64,000 bases of DNA from an uncultured Desulfobacter sp. (GTDB taxonomy: Bacteria; Desulfobacterota; Desulfobacteria; Desulfobacterales; Desulfobacteraceae), in the NCBI RefSeq assembly GCF_963664415.1, contig NZ_OY761443.1:620001-684000 (forward strand), in the 5' to 3' direction. Below the pieces are notes generated by a model. The model was not told the origin of the DNA, ran no database searches, and saw nothing but the letters and a program-made list of their open reading frames with translations. Numbering within the stretch: the first letter of the stretch is position 1; every line of letters starts with the position of its first letter. Positions 35,392-43,647 of this stretch are shown piece after piece. The position numbers and the translations under genes were made by a program.

Positions 35392-36531
35392 TTATCTCCC
35401 GCCGTTACCCAATCTATTCTGCTGTTCAATATATCCTGTCAACAGCATATCGGAACCAAACTTCCGGGTAGTGACCCGGGCCAATTCAAACACGTCTTTA
35501 ATCTTTTTAGGTCCTGCTCCGCTAAACACCGGTATACCGTCATTTCCGCCCAAAATTTTGGGGGCAAGGAAATAGCAAATTTTATTAACAATTCCCGCAG
35601 CCAATGCCGATGCAGCCACACGCCCCCCACCTTCAACCAGAAGGCTTGTTATGGACAATTTTCTTAATCTAATCATCAGGTCATTTAAATCAAGCAGATT
35701 TTCAAAGACCGGGCATTCAAGAACCTGCACGCCTTTTTCTTGGAGCCGCCGAATTTTAGCAGAATCACCGTCAGGGCCTGTAACAATAATGGTAGGGGCA
35801 GTTGATTTTTGAACCACAACTTTGGCATTTTCCCGGATCGTCAAACGAGTATCCAAAATTATCCGGGCAGGATCCCTGGTCTGTTTTCCCTCAATTCTGG
35901 CAGTCAGGGACGGATCATCCCCATGCAAAGTACCGGAGCCGATAAGAATGGCATCATTTTGGTGGCGTAATTCGTGACCAAAATTTCGGGATGCCTGGGA
36001 AGTGATCCACTGGGAATCCCCGGTCTTTGTAGCAATATACCCGTCAAGGGTGGCAGCACATTTTAAGGTAACAAACGGGGTTGTGTCATTTTGAACATTC
36101 CAGACAAAGTCCTCGATCAGGGTCAAGCCCGTTTGCTCCATAACGCCTGAAACAACCTCAAGACCGTTTTCCCTTAAAAATTCAATTCCTCCCCTTGCAA
36201 CGGGATTGGGATCTTTGCAGGCCACAACAACCCGACAGATACCTGCATTAAGAATTTTATGGGTACAGGGGGGGGTTTTTCCGAAATGATTGCACGGCTC
36301 TAAAGTTACGTAGATGGTGGAATCGGCCAATTTCTCAGGATGTCTTGCTGCTGCATCATTTATGGCCACCACCTCAGCGTGGGGGCCACCTGCTTTTGAG
36401 TGAAAGCCCTGACCAATGATTTGATCGTCCTTCACCACCAAGGCCCCCACACAGGGGTTGGGCGAGGTGTACCCTTTGCCCCGGGCTGCAAGCTCCAAAG
36501 CTCTTGCCATATAGTCCGAATCAGTCATCAC
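35392..36531 (-). CDS. ribD: Bifunctional riboflavin biosynthesis deaminase/reductase RibD
   Basis: 379 residues. The N-terminal deaminase has the zinc motif GPHAEVVAI and LEPCNHFGKTPPCTHKI; the C-terminal reductase has FVTLKCAATLDGYIATKTGDSQWI and VEGGGRVAASAL. It makes the ribitylaminouracil phosphate of the flavin pathway. Its ATG overlaps the nrdR end by eleven bases. No FMN riboswitch is seen upstream, as the gene is internal to the operon. Confidence 0.96.
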   Translation of the reverse strand: MMTDSDYMARALELAARGKGYTSPNPCVGALVVKDDQIIGQGFHSKAGGPHAEVVAINDAAARHPEKLADSTIYVTLEPCNHFGKTPPCTHKILNAGICRVVVACKDPNPVARGGIEFLRENGLEVVSGVMEQTGLTLIEDFVWNVQNDTTPFVTLKCAATLDGYIATKTGDSQWITSQASRNFGHELRHQNDAILIGSGTLHGDDPSLTARIEGKQTRDPARIILDTRLTIRENAKVVVQKSTAPTIIVTGPDGDSAKIRRLQEKGVQVLECPVFENLLDLNDLMIRLRKLSITSLLVEGGGRVAASALAAGIVNKICYFLAPKILGGNDGIPVFSGAGPKKIKDVFELARVTTRKFGSDMLLTGYIEQQNRLGNGGR

Positions 36532-37030
36532 TATCTACAGTGCCTTCCATACCCGGCTCGGTATCTGTGGATCTGTGCTCCTTATGAATCAGACTTTCAA
36601 GTTCCTGAATAAAATCGGTGACATCCTTGAACTCCCTGTACACAGAGGCAAACCGGACATAGGCCACATCATCCAGATCCTTCAGGGCATTGATAATTTT
36701 CTCACCCACCACCGTGGCAGGCACTTCCCGCTCCCGGCCGTCCCGCAGGTCACGCTCAATCTCATCCACAATTTGTTCGATCTGGTTGATACTGATGGCA
36801 CGTTTTTCACAGGCTTTCTGAATGCCTCTCATCACCTTTTCCCTGTCAAACTCCTCCCGGCGGTTGTCTTTTTTAATGATCATGACAGGGACCTGTTCCA
36901 CCCGTTCATAGGTCGTAAAGCGTCGACCGCACTGCTGGCACTCTCTTCTACGCCGGACTTCAAACTCAATTTTGCCCGGCCGCGAATCCACAACTCTGGT
37001 GTTTGGATCTCCGCAATATGGGCACTTCAT
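36521..37030 (-). CDS. nrdR: Transcriptional repressor NrdR
   Basis: 169 residues. A zinc ribbon MKCPYCGDPNTRVVDSR ... CQQCGRRFTTYERVE is followed by an ATP-cone domain (VMIIKKDNRREEFDREKVMRGIQKACEKR). It represses ribonucleotide reductase genes according to ATP/dATP. The C-terminus is slightly longer than usual and acidic. It is separated from the dCMP deaminase gene by a 100-bp palindromic repeat. Confidence 0.96.
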   Translation of the reverse strand: MKCPYCGDPNTRVVDSRPGKIEFEVRRRRECQQCGRRFTTYERVEQVPVMIIKKDNRREEFDREKVMRGIQKACEKRAISINQIEQIVDEIERDLRDGREREVPATVVGEKIINALKDLDDVAYVRFASVYREFKDVTDFIQELESLIHKEHRSTDTEPGMEGTVDSDD

Positions 37031-37053
37031 ATCAGCCTCTTATGTTGTTTAAA

Positions 37054-37157
37054 CGTAAAGCCACCCATCTGCTGCGTTGCACAAAAATTTAAAAGCCTCA
37101 CAACCATAAGGTTGCTCCGGTTTTTAATTTTTGTGCGCCTTGCATATAAGCAACTCT
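37054..37157. repeat. About 100-bp dispersed palindrome, copy B
   Basis: A long imperfect inverted repeat between the deaminase and nrdR. Read on the minus strand it aligns along its whole length with the element at 55859-55960: shared blocks include ATGCAAGGCGCA, TTTTAAATTTTT and TGCAACGC. The inner stem reads GCACAAAA/TTTTTGTGC here and GCAGAAAA/TTTTTCTGC in the other copy, a paired C-G to G-C change that keeps the stem. It would form a strong hairpin in the operon RNA upstream of nrdR. Confidence 0.8.
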
Positions 37158-37195
37158 ACATCCAAACAAAGTTTTTTGTTCAGGCACTATTGCTC

Positions 37196-37675
37196 TCAAA
37201 GCTGAATCAATTCCACCCCGGCCTGGGCAAACATCTCCAGGGAAAGCGGATCGTCGTACCCCGCCTTGAAGTATACTTTTTTGATGCCGGCATTAATAAT
37301 CATCTTAGCGCATATGGAACAAGGCTGGGTGGTGCAGTACAACGAGGCTCCGGCGACCGGTATCCCATGGTAAGCCGCCTGGATGATTACATTCTGTTCA
37401 GCATGAACCCCCCGACAAAGCTCATGTTTTTCCCCGGAAGGCACCTTGAGTTGTTCCCGCAGGCAACCGGTCTGCCTGCAATGGGGAATTTGAGAAGGTG
37501 CACCGTTATAGCCGGAACATAAAATACGCTTATCCTTGACCAACACGGCCCCCACCTTTCGTCTAAGACAAGTGGCCCTGGAAGCCACAAGGTCTGTGAT
37601 GGCCATAAAATACTCGTTCCAAGTGGGACGGCCATCACCAATGACGTTTACCGAATCAGGGGGAACAGAATTCAT
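37196..37675 (-). CDS. dCMP deaminase-family protein (ComEB-like)
   Basis: 159 residues. Zinc deaminase motifs GVHAEQNVIIQAA near residue 95 and CTTQPCSICAKMIINAGI near 115; the start has NEYFMAITDLVASRATCLRRKVGAVLVKD. It likely deaminates dCMP to dUMP for thymidylate synthesis. Its start codon overlaps the glyA stop by one base. Longer basic insert ICSGYNGAPSQIPHC with extra cysteines is usual for the family. Confidence 0.9.
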   Translation of the reverse strand: MNSVPPDSVNVIGDGRPTWNEYFMAITDLVASRATCLRRKVGAVLVKDKRILCSGYNGAPSQIPHCRQTGCLREQLKVPSGEKHELCRGVHAEQNVIIQAAYHGIPVAGASLYCTTQPCSICAKMIINAGIKKVYFKAGYDDPLSLEMFAQAGVELIQL

Positions 37676-38922
37676 CAGCCGGCTACATTGTCATATAAAG
37701 GATGCTGGATGCACAACTCTTTAACCTTGGTGGCAACCTTGGGAACATTGGCTTCGTCATCCAGAACATCACAGATAAATCCGGCCACAGCGCTCACGGC
37801 ATCTTCATTCATGCCTCGGGAGGTAATCAACGGCACCCCGATACGTACACCCGAAGTAACAAAGGGGCTTCGCTTTTCATTGGGCACGGTATTTTTATTC
37901 ACCGTAATATTTGCCTGTCCCAGACGGTCTTCCGCCTCTTTTCCGGTGAGGTCCCGTCCAGAAAAATCCACCAGGACCATGTGGTTATCCGTACCATTGG
38001 ACACCAACTTGTACCCTCTTTCCATGAGAACCTTTGCCAAAACAGCGGCATTTTTAACCACCTGTTTCTGATATTCGGTGAACTCGGGTAACAGTGCCTC
38101 TTTAAAGGCTACGGCCTTAGCCGTAATAACATGCATCAAAGGTCCACCCTGGATACCGGGAAAAATCTGGGAATTGATTTTTTTACCCAGTTCAGCGTCG
38201 GCAAGAATCAATCCGCCTCTGGGACCGCGAAGGGTTTTATGGGTGGTGGAGGTGATAATATCTGCGTACCCAACAGGTGTGGAGTGTACGCCTGCTGCCA
38301 CAAGTCCTGCAATATGGGCCATATCCACCAGGAAAAGTGCACCGCAGGCCTTGGCAATTTCAGAAAAGCCCTTAAAATCAAGAGTTCTGGGGTAGGCCGA
38401 AGCACCTGCCACAATCATTTTAGGCTTATTGGCCCGGGCCAGGTCTTCCACTTGGTTCAAATCAATGGTCTCGGTTTCCGGATTTAAGCCGTAATGGGTA
38501 AAATTGAACAAACGGCCGGAAAAGCTTACCCCGGCACCATGGGTTAAATGCCCGCCATGGGAAAGATCCATGGCCAGGATCCCGTCCCCGGGGGAGAGCA
38601 CGGAAAAGTAAGCCGCCATATTTGCCTGGGATCCGGAATGGGGTTGAACATTGGCATATTCCACACCAAAAAGCTTTTTCACCCGTTCAATGGCCAGATT
38701 TTCCGCCTGATCCATGTACTGGCATCCGCCATAATACCGTTTTGACGGGTACCCTTCAGCATATTTATTGGTCATAATGGAGCCCTGGGCTTCCATTACT
38801 GCCCGGCTCACTGTATTTTCCGAAGCGATGAGATTCAGCCCGTATTCTTGCCGGCTGTATTCACTTTCAATAACAGCGGCAATTTCAGGATCACAAGATT
38901 TTACAAATTGTATATTTTCCAT
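37675..38922 (-). CDS. glyA: Serine hydroxymethyltransferase
   Basis: 415 residues, normal length. PLP lysine in STTHKTLRGPRGG near residue 225, YAEGYPSKRYYGGCQYMD near 52 and PHSGSQANMAAYFSVLSPGD near 93. It interconverts serine and glycine while loading tetrahydrofolate with a one-carbon unit, so it links with the folate gene pabBC and the dCMP deaminase of the same gene series. A 7-bp inverted repeat TGTGTTG/CAACACA (38933-38957) lies just upstream. Confidence 0.97.
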   Translation of the reverse strand: MENIQFVKSCDPEIAAVIESEYSRQEYGLNLIASENTVSRAVMEAQGSIMTNKYAEGYPSKRYYGGCQYMDQAENLAIERVKKLFGVEYANVQPHSGSQANMAAYFSVLSPGDGILAMDLSHGGHLTHGAGVSFSGRLFNFTHYGLNPETETIDLNQVEDLARANKPKMIVAGASAYPRTLDFKGFSEIAKACGALFLVDMAHIAGLVAAGVHSTPVGYADIITSTTHKTLRGPRGGLILADAELGKKINSQIFPGIQGGPLMHVITAKAVAFKEALLPEFTEYQKQVVKNAAVLAKVLMERGYKLVSNGTDNHMVLVDFSGRDLTGKEAEDRLGQANITVNKNTVPNEKRSPFVTSGVRIGVPLITSRGMNEDAVSAVAGFICDVLDDEANVPKVATKVKELCIQHPLYDNVAG

Positions 38923-39072
38923 AATTCAATCGTGTGTTGGTATGATTTGACAACACAACCCTTTTTATTTCTATTTTAATTAATTAGACTTTTATTAAAG
39001 GGGGGAATAACAAGTATGATGTAACTTGTCTATAATGTATCGGCCGATATTCTCATCTACGCTTACCCGTTT

Positions 39073-39513
39073 TTATCCGATTTCATCCAGGGAGCGAATA
39101 CGGTCCAGATGGCGACCGCCTTCAAAGGGGGTATCAAGCCATTCTCTGACCAACTCAAAGGCAAGAATATCTCCGACCACACGACCACCCATAACCAGGA
39201 TATTGGCGTCATTGTGCTGCCGGCTCATCCTGACGGAAAATATATCCGAACATAACGCAGCGCGGACACCCTTAAACCGGTTGGCCTGCATGGACATGCC
39301 AAGGCCGGTACCGCACAAGAGAATGCCCCGGCCGTATGTACCGTCGGAAACTGCTTTGGCCACTTTTTTGCCAAAATCGGCATAATTTACCGAATCCGTA
39401 CTGTAGGTACCGGCGTCCTCAACCTCATAGCCAAGACCTGCAAGCTGTTCCTTGATCTTTTCCTTTAATTCAAACGCGGCATGATCACTGCCGATGATGA
39501 TTCGTTTATCCAT
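39073..39513 (-). CDS. rpiB: Ribose-5-phosphate isomerase B
   Basis: 146 residues. IIIGSDHAAFELKEKIKEQL at the start, GILLCGTGLGMSMQANRFKGVRAALCSD near residue 65 and ARQHNDANIL-type sequence (SRQHNDANILVMGGRVVG). It interconverts ribose and ribulose 5-phosphate; ribulose 5-phosphate is a substrate of RibBA downstream. rpiB-glyA adjacency is common. Confidence 0.95.
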   Translation of the reverse strand: MDKRIIIGSDHAAFELKEKIKEQLAGLGYEVEDAGTYSTDSVNYADFGKKVAKAVSDGTYGRGILLCGTGLGMSMQANRFKGVRAALCSDIFSVRMSRQHNDANILVMGGRVVGDILAFELVREWLDTPFEGGRHLDRIRSLDEIG

Positions 39514-39541
39514 ATCTACCCGGACCTTTACATAAATTTAA

Positions 39542-39775
39542 TTATGATTTCGAGGCAATGAAATCATAGATATCCTGGACAGTCGACAGCTGCTCAGCCT
39601 GCTCATCGTCAATTTCAATTTCAAAAACCTCTTCCATTGACATGATAAGCTCTACGATGGTCAAAGAATCCGCGCCAAGGTCTTCGACCAACGACGCCTG
39701 TGGAACCACATCCTCAACATCAATGCCGGGAATCTTTTCAGCAATAATCTTTCTTACTTTGCTTTCAACGGCCAT
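39542..39775 (-). CDS. acpP: Acyl carrier protein
   Basis: 77 residues from the ATG at 39775, which follows AAGGAG; a longer frame to 39805 is not needed. The phosphopantetheine serine lies in DLGADSLTIVELIM near residue 37. Very acidic, as usual. It carries acyl chains in fatty acid synthesis. Next to rpmF, but the fab genes that often follow are absent. Confidence 0.97.
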   Translation of the reverse strand: MAVESKVRKIIAEKIPGIDVEDVVPQASLVEDLGADSLTIVELIMSMEEVFEIEIDDEQAEQLSTVQDIYDFIASKS

Positions 39776-39807
39776 GTTCTGACTCCTTGAAGTGTTTTCC
39801 GGCAAAA

Positions 39808-39996
39808 CTAATCTTCTACTTCCACGTCCGGCTTCACATCCCTGCCTTTATAAGTGCCGCATTCAGGGCATGCGGTATGAGGCAGCTTGGGCTCCTGGCA
39901 CTCGGGACATATGGTTACAGTGGGGGCACTGGTTTTATAATGGGTGCGTCTTTTTCTTCCTCTTGCTTTGGAACTTTTCTGCTTGGGTACGGCCAT
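39808..39996 (-). CDS. rpmF: Ribosomal protein L32 (bL32)
   Basis: 62 residues. MAVPKQKSSKARGRKRRTHYKTSAPTV start; the zinc form with CPECQEPKLPHTACPECGTYKGR (four cysteines). A 50S protein. First gene of the long minus-strand series, with ribosome site TTAGGAGA. Confidence 0.97.
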   Translation of the reverse strand: MAVPKQKSSKARGRKRRTHYKTSAPTVTICPECQEPKLPHTACPECGTYKGRDVKPDVEVED

Positions 39997-40208
39997 GACT
40001 ATCTCCTAACTACATTATTTTATTTAGTTTTTATTTAATACTTGCCAAAATTTAAAACATATCTAATTACCTTATTTTGCATTTGAAGTCAACCAAAGAA
40101 TCCCTTTAAAAAACACACAGAATGCATCAAATTAAATTTTGTAGACAGACTATATTGCTTTGGACCCCGCAAATATGATAGATAAATCGTCGATTTTACG
40201 CTTTTTTT

Positions 40209-40246
40209 ATATGAAAGTACCGATAAATTGCTAAGCTTCTTTCATA
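40209..40246. repeat. 39-bp dispersed palindrome, copy 2 (upstream of gltX)
   Basis: TATGAAAG / CTTTCATA arms with a loop that matches the reverse complement of the element at 5268-5306 (shared loop core ATAA-TTGCT-AG). About 32 of 39 positions agree between copies, so this is a conserved element and not two chance hairpins. Confidence 0.78.
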
Positions 40247-40300
40247 CTTTGTTGTAGGTCAAGCATAGGTGAATCAGCCCATGGCTATTATACGAATCCG

Positions 40301-40331
40301 GGCGGTACAGGCTAAAAAACCCTGTACCGCC
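40301..40331 (+). promoter_or_regulatory. Hairpin in the gltX leader
   Basis: GGCGGTACAGG pairs perfectly with CCTGTACCGCC over a 9-base A-rich loop. No T run follows, so it is not a plain terminator. It lies 20 bases before the gltX ribosome site (TTTTGGAGATC) and may stabilise or regulate the message. Confidence 0.55.
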
Positions 40332-40365
40332 TGTTGTTCGTGAAGTTTAACTTTTGGAGATCAAA

Positions 40366-41772
40366 ATGAATACAATAATTACACGCTTCCCGCCATCCCC
40401 CACCGGGTACCTGCATATCGGCGGTGCCAGGACTGCACTTTTCAACTGGCTGTGGGCCAGAAAAAATGCAGGGCAGTTTGTGCTGCGTATAGAAGATACC
40501 GATGAAGCCCGTTCCACAAAGGAGTCTGTGGACGCAATTCTTGAATCCATGGAATGGCTGGGGATCGACTGGGATGACGGCCCTTATTTTCAGACCCAAC
40601 GCTATGATATTTATAATGAGCACATTGACCGCCTGGTTGAACAGGGCCATGCCTACTATTGCGACTGTACACCCGATGAAGTCGATGCCATGCGCGAAGA
40701 GGCCAAGGCCAAGGGGCTTAAGCCTATGTATAACGGCAAATGCCGGAACCGCGGGCTTAAAAAAGGGAATAACACAGTGGTACGGTTAAAAACCCCGGAC
40801 ACAGGAGTCACCATTGTGGACGACATTGTCAAGGGCAGTACTGCTTTCCAGAATTCGGAAATTGATGATTTCATCATCCAGAGAAGCTCGGGCGTGGCCA
40901 TGTACAACCTTGCGGTTGTTGTGGATGATATCTCCATGGGAATCAACACCATTATCCGGGGAGATGACCACTTGGTGAATACGCCCAAACAGATTCTGAT
41001 TTACCAGGCATTGGGCGCATCGCTGCCGGTGTTCGGCCATGTTCCCATGGTTCTGGGATCAGACAAGGCGCGGCTGAGCAAACGCCATGGTGCCATGTCC
41101 GTGGGTGAATATAAAAAAATGGGATTTCTGGCCGATGCACTGATCAACTACCTGGTCAGGCTGGGTTGGTCCCATGGCGACCAGGAATTCTTTGAACGCC
41201 AGGAGCTTATTGAAAAATTTGACCTCGAACATCTTGGCCGGTCTGCCGGCATGTTTGACATGGATAAGCTGTATGCGCTGAATGCCAAACACATCCAGAA
41301 AAAGAAGCCCGCAGAATTAGGAAACGACCTTGTGCCCCACCTGGCAGATCTTGGCATTGAGGCCCAGAATGATGCCTTTACCCAGGGGGTGATTGAAACA
41401 CTTCAACCCAGAAGCAAAACCCTTGTAGAGATGGCCCAGGGTGCTATCTTTTATTACAGGGATGAAATTGAGTTTGAAGAAAAGGCTGCCAAAAAATTCT
41501 TTAAGCCCGAAACTTCTGATCTTTTAAACAAATGTGCTGATGCCCTGGAAGAGCTTGCTGATTTCAGCCAGAAGGCCCAGGAAGAGGTATTTAAAAATAT
41601 CATGGAAGAGACAGGGCTTGGATTTGGTAAAATTGCCCAACCCCTGCGGGTAGCGGTGACCGGAACGACGGTAAGTCCCGGTATATTTGAAATGTTTATT
41701 GCTTTAGGAAAAGAAAAAACCGTTCAGCGCATTAAAAAGGCAGCGCAATTCTGCGCCGCCCAAGGCGAATAA
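40366..41772 (+). CDS. gltX: Glutamyl-tRNA synthetase
   Basis: 468 residues from the ATG at 40366, preceded by GGAG; a TTG four codons earlier is less likely. Class I marks: FPPSPTGYLHIGGARTALFNWL (HIGH motif as HIGG) and the KLSKR-type motif DKARLSKRHGA near residue 240. The zinc-like cysteines CDCTPDEVDAMR ... CRNRG are present near residue 98-125. It charges tRNA(Glu), and in an organism with GatB (gene at 53750) it may also misacylate tRNA(Gln). Confidence 0.97.
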   Translation: MNTIITRFPPSPTGYLHIGGARTALFNWLWARKNAGQFVLRIEDTDEARSTKESVDAILESMEWLGIDWDDGPYFQTQRYDIYNEHIDRLVEQGHAYYCDCTPDEVDAMREEAKAKGLKPMYNGKCRNRGLKKGNNTVVRLKTPDTGVTIVDDIVKGSTAFQNSEIDDFIIQRSSGVAMYNLAVVVDDISMGINTIIRGDDHLVNTPKQILIYQALGASLPVFGHVPMVLGSDKARLSKRHGAMSVGEYKKMGFLADALINYLVRLGWSHGDQEFFERQELIEKFDLEHLGRSAGMFDMDKLYALNAKHIQKKKPAELGNDLVPHLADLGIEAQNDAFTQGVIETLQPRSKTLVEMAQGAIFYYRDEIEFEEKAAKKFFKPETSDLLNKCADALEELADFSQKAQEEVFKNIMEETGLGFGKIAQPLRVAVTGTTVSPGIFEMFIALGKEKTVQRIKKAAQFCAAQGE

Positions 41773-41786
41773 AAAAACGCCGAATA

Positions 41787-41889
41787 TTACACTGCAGAAC
41801 CCCACAAAACGGGCAATGAGCTGTATCGGATCAAAACTTAAGGCGCAGTCAAGGCAAATATCCTTGACTGCGCCTATTTTTTTCAACAA
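41787..41889 (-). pseudogene. Fossil 3' end of a second Memo-like gene
   Basis: About 35 codons reading KKIGAVKDICLDCALSFDP and then FVGFCSVIF, closely like the C-terminus of the intact Memo protein at 49088 (KKMGAVKGICLDYASSFDP, FVGYCSVIF). The DNA is similar in both places across about 90 bases. The rest of the gene is gone: directly upstream lies the broken permease. The stop codon has also been lost. The same stretch now forms the gltX terminator hairpin on the other strand. Confidence 0.75.
41841..41882 (+). terminator. Intrinsic terminator of gltX, built from the Memo fragment
   Basis: AGGCGCAGTCAAGG pairs perfectly with CCTTGACTGCGCCT (14 bp, 7-base loop), followed by ATTTTTTT. It is 68 bases past the gltX stop. 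In the intact memo gene the same coding region is only a partial palindrome. Confidence 0.85.
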
Positions 41890-41901
41890 ACCAAGCTTTT
41901 A

Positions 41902-42584
41902 TTATCCGGAAACCTCAACTTTCTTTGACAGGCGAAATCGGCTTTCAAGAAAGATATGCAGAACAACGCCTACACCCAGGCCCCAGGCTGCGCCGTGCAT
42001 GGCAAGCACAATGGCCATTGTTCCGGCAACACCCAGCTGAAGGGGGTCTTTGATCTGTTTGAAGGCCGTAATGATGCAAAGATAGCCTGTGACAACCATG
42101 GTCAGTGAGAGCCCGATTGGCAGAAAGGGTTTAAAAAAACTGACCAAGGGGAGGATGAACAGTGCGATGAATCCTGAAATCCAGAAGGTGCCTGCCCCGC
42201 TGAACATAGAATCCATTGCGTTTCTACCTTGGCGGTAGCGGTCTGCCACGGTTGCTGTTACCGCGGTCCAGATAGGTCCTGCCAGACCTGGGTAGGGAGC
42301 AAAAAAGGTATGAACCACATTCCGGAACCATGGGGGTTCCCAAAAAAGCCGGCAGCATAAACCCGATACCGCAGGCAAATACGTAGGCAAGGGCAACGTT
42401 ATAAGGGAAGTCCTAAATATTTTTCCAACAGGGGGATCATGGCAAGACTTACAACAAAAAGTATAAGGGCCTGAATAAACTCCACCCATTCCCAGCGGTA
42501 ATGGATGAAAGGAAGGCGGATTTTAAAGGGACCTGCGGGCCAGAAGGGCTGTTCTTCAGTGTCGTTACGTTTGTATAAAGACAT
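41902..42584 (-). pseudogene. DUF3360-like membrane permease with a large internal deletion
   Basis: The start (MSLYKRNDTEEQPFWPAGPFKIR) leads into a membrane segment and GLP, then the frame shifts to YNVALAYVFACGIGFMLPAF-LGTPMVP, and shifts again to FFAPYPGLAGPIWTAVTATVADRYRQ and a C-terminal membrane part ending near KKVEVSG. From memory of the family (DUF3360, transporter-like, near 490 residues) the middle of some 270 residues is missing and at least two frameshifts are present. It is therefore a dead gene. The family name is moderately sure; the state of decay is plain from the frames. Confidence 0.7.
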
Positions 42585-42677
42585 TTTTAGCTCCGTAATT
42601 TTAAAAAAGTTTTAGACTGAAGGCTTAAAGGTGTTGTTGAACGAAGCCGCTCGCGCGGCGGAAAACCCCAAGGTTAT

Positions 42678-42739
42678 GTATACTCCTAATTGTGGGATCA
42701 AACGGAAGATCCCAACTATCTATAATTAAAGGAGTATAC
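42678..42739 (+). promoter_or_regulatory. Nested inverted repeats that bury the recombinase ribosome site
   Basis: Outer arms GTATACTCCT (42678-42687) and AGGAGTATAC (42730-42739), perfect over 10 bp; inner arms TGGGATC (42693-42699) and GATCCCA (42708-42714). The right outer arm contains the AAGGAG ribosome site and ends one base before the ATG, so in RNA the site would be paired. Confidence 0.7.
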
Positions 42740-42740
42740 C

Positions 42741-43645
42741 ATGAACACATCCGAAGTAAACCGTTTTAACGAACTCTATGAGCGCCATTTAAAAACCCTT
42801 AGACTTCAGGGAAAGGCTCAAAAAACCATTGATGCTTATTCCAGGGCCATCCGGCGGGTAAGAGATTACTTTGACTGCTGCCCGGACAAACTCGAACCCG
42901 AACAACTTGAAGATTACTTTTCCGATCTGGTTGACTCACATTCATGGAGTACGGTCAAAATTGATCGCCTTGGACTCCAGCATTTCTGGAAATATGTTTT
43001 GAAAAAAGAATGGAATTGGTTAAACATTGTCAAGCCGCCTAAGGTTAAAACCATTCCGGACATTTTGACTCCTGGTGAGGTGGAAAAGCTCATCGGTGCG
43101 ACACGCAAACTGCGTTACCGGGTTTTCCTGCTGACAACTTATTCCATGGGCCTGCGTTTGGGAGAGGCATTGTCCCTGCAAGTGAGAGATGTTGATGCAG
43201 CACGAAAACTTGTCCATATCCGGAGAGGGAAAGGCCATAAAGACCGGCTAATTCCCTTACCGGACCGCACCCTGGTCGGACTGCGGGAACTATGGAAAAG
43301 ACATCAACACCCCAAACTGCTTTTTCCCAATGCCAACGGTTCACTGGAAACCATCCAGAAGGCAAAATCTCATATGGACCGGGGTGGTGTCCAAAATGCC
43401 ATGAAGGCTGTAGTCGCCGATTGCGGTATCAAAAAAAAGTTTCCATACACTCTTTGCGCCACAGTTTTGCGACCCATCTGCTTGAAAAGGGCTTAAGCCT
43501 TCGCCACATCCAGGCTCTTCTCGGCCATGCCCGTCCTGAAACAACTGCACGTTACGCACACCTTACTGATGTCACGGAAAAGGACTGCAGGACGACCATC
43601 AATGATTTGATTAACACCATTCATGTAGATTTCTGGAAGGTATAA
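42741..43645 (+). CDS. Tyrosine recombinase of the IS91-type element, split by a -1 frameshift
   Basis: The first frame (42741-43496) has an N-terminal core-binding domain and the first catalytic arginine in YSMGLRLGEALSL. At 43431-43439 the sequence ATC AAA AAA AAG meets the frame change; a -1 shift there continues as VSIHSLRHSFATHLLEKG, then LLGHARPETTARYAHLT, giving the HxxR, H and Y catalytic residues and a normal end at 43645. The zero-frame product (252 residues) lacks the catalytic half. The slip heptamer A AAA AAG is in the right phase for programmed -1 frameshifting; a simple indel in the A run would look the same. If shifted, the product is about 301 residues and complete. Confidence 0.75.
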
Positions 43646-43647
43646 TC

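Larger units (their letters stand above)
39997..40365. other. Divergent rpmF-gltX intergenic region
   Basis: About 370 AT-rich bases with no gene. It should hold both promoters. It contains dispersed palindrome copy 2 (40209-40246) and, just before the gltX ribosome site, an 11-bp perfect hairpin (40301-40331). Confidence 0.6.

Noticed and set aside
37031..37195. A riboswitch (FMN type) upstream of nrdR-ribD
   Set aside because: The conserved boxes of an FMN riboswitch are absent; the structure here is the dispersed palindrome.
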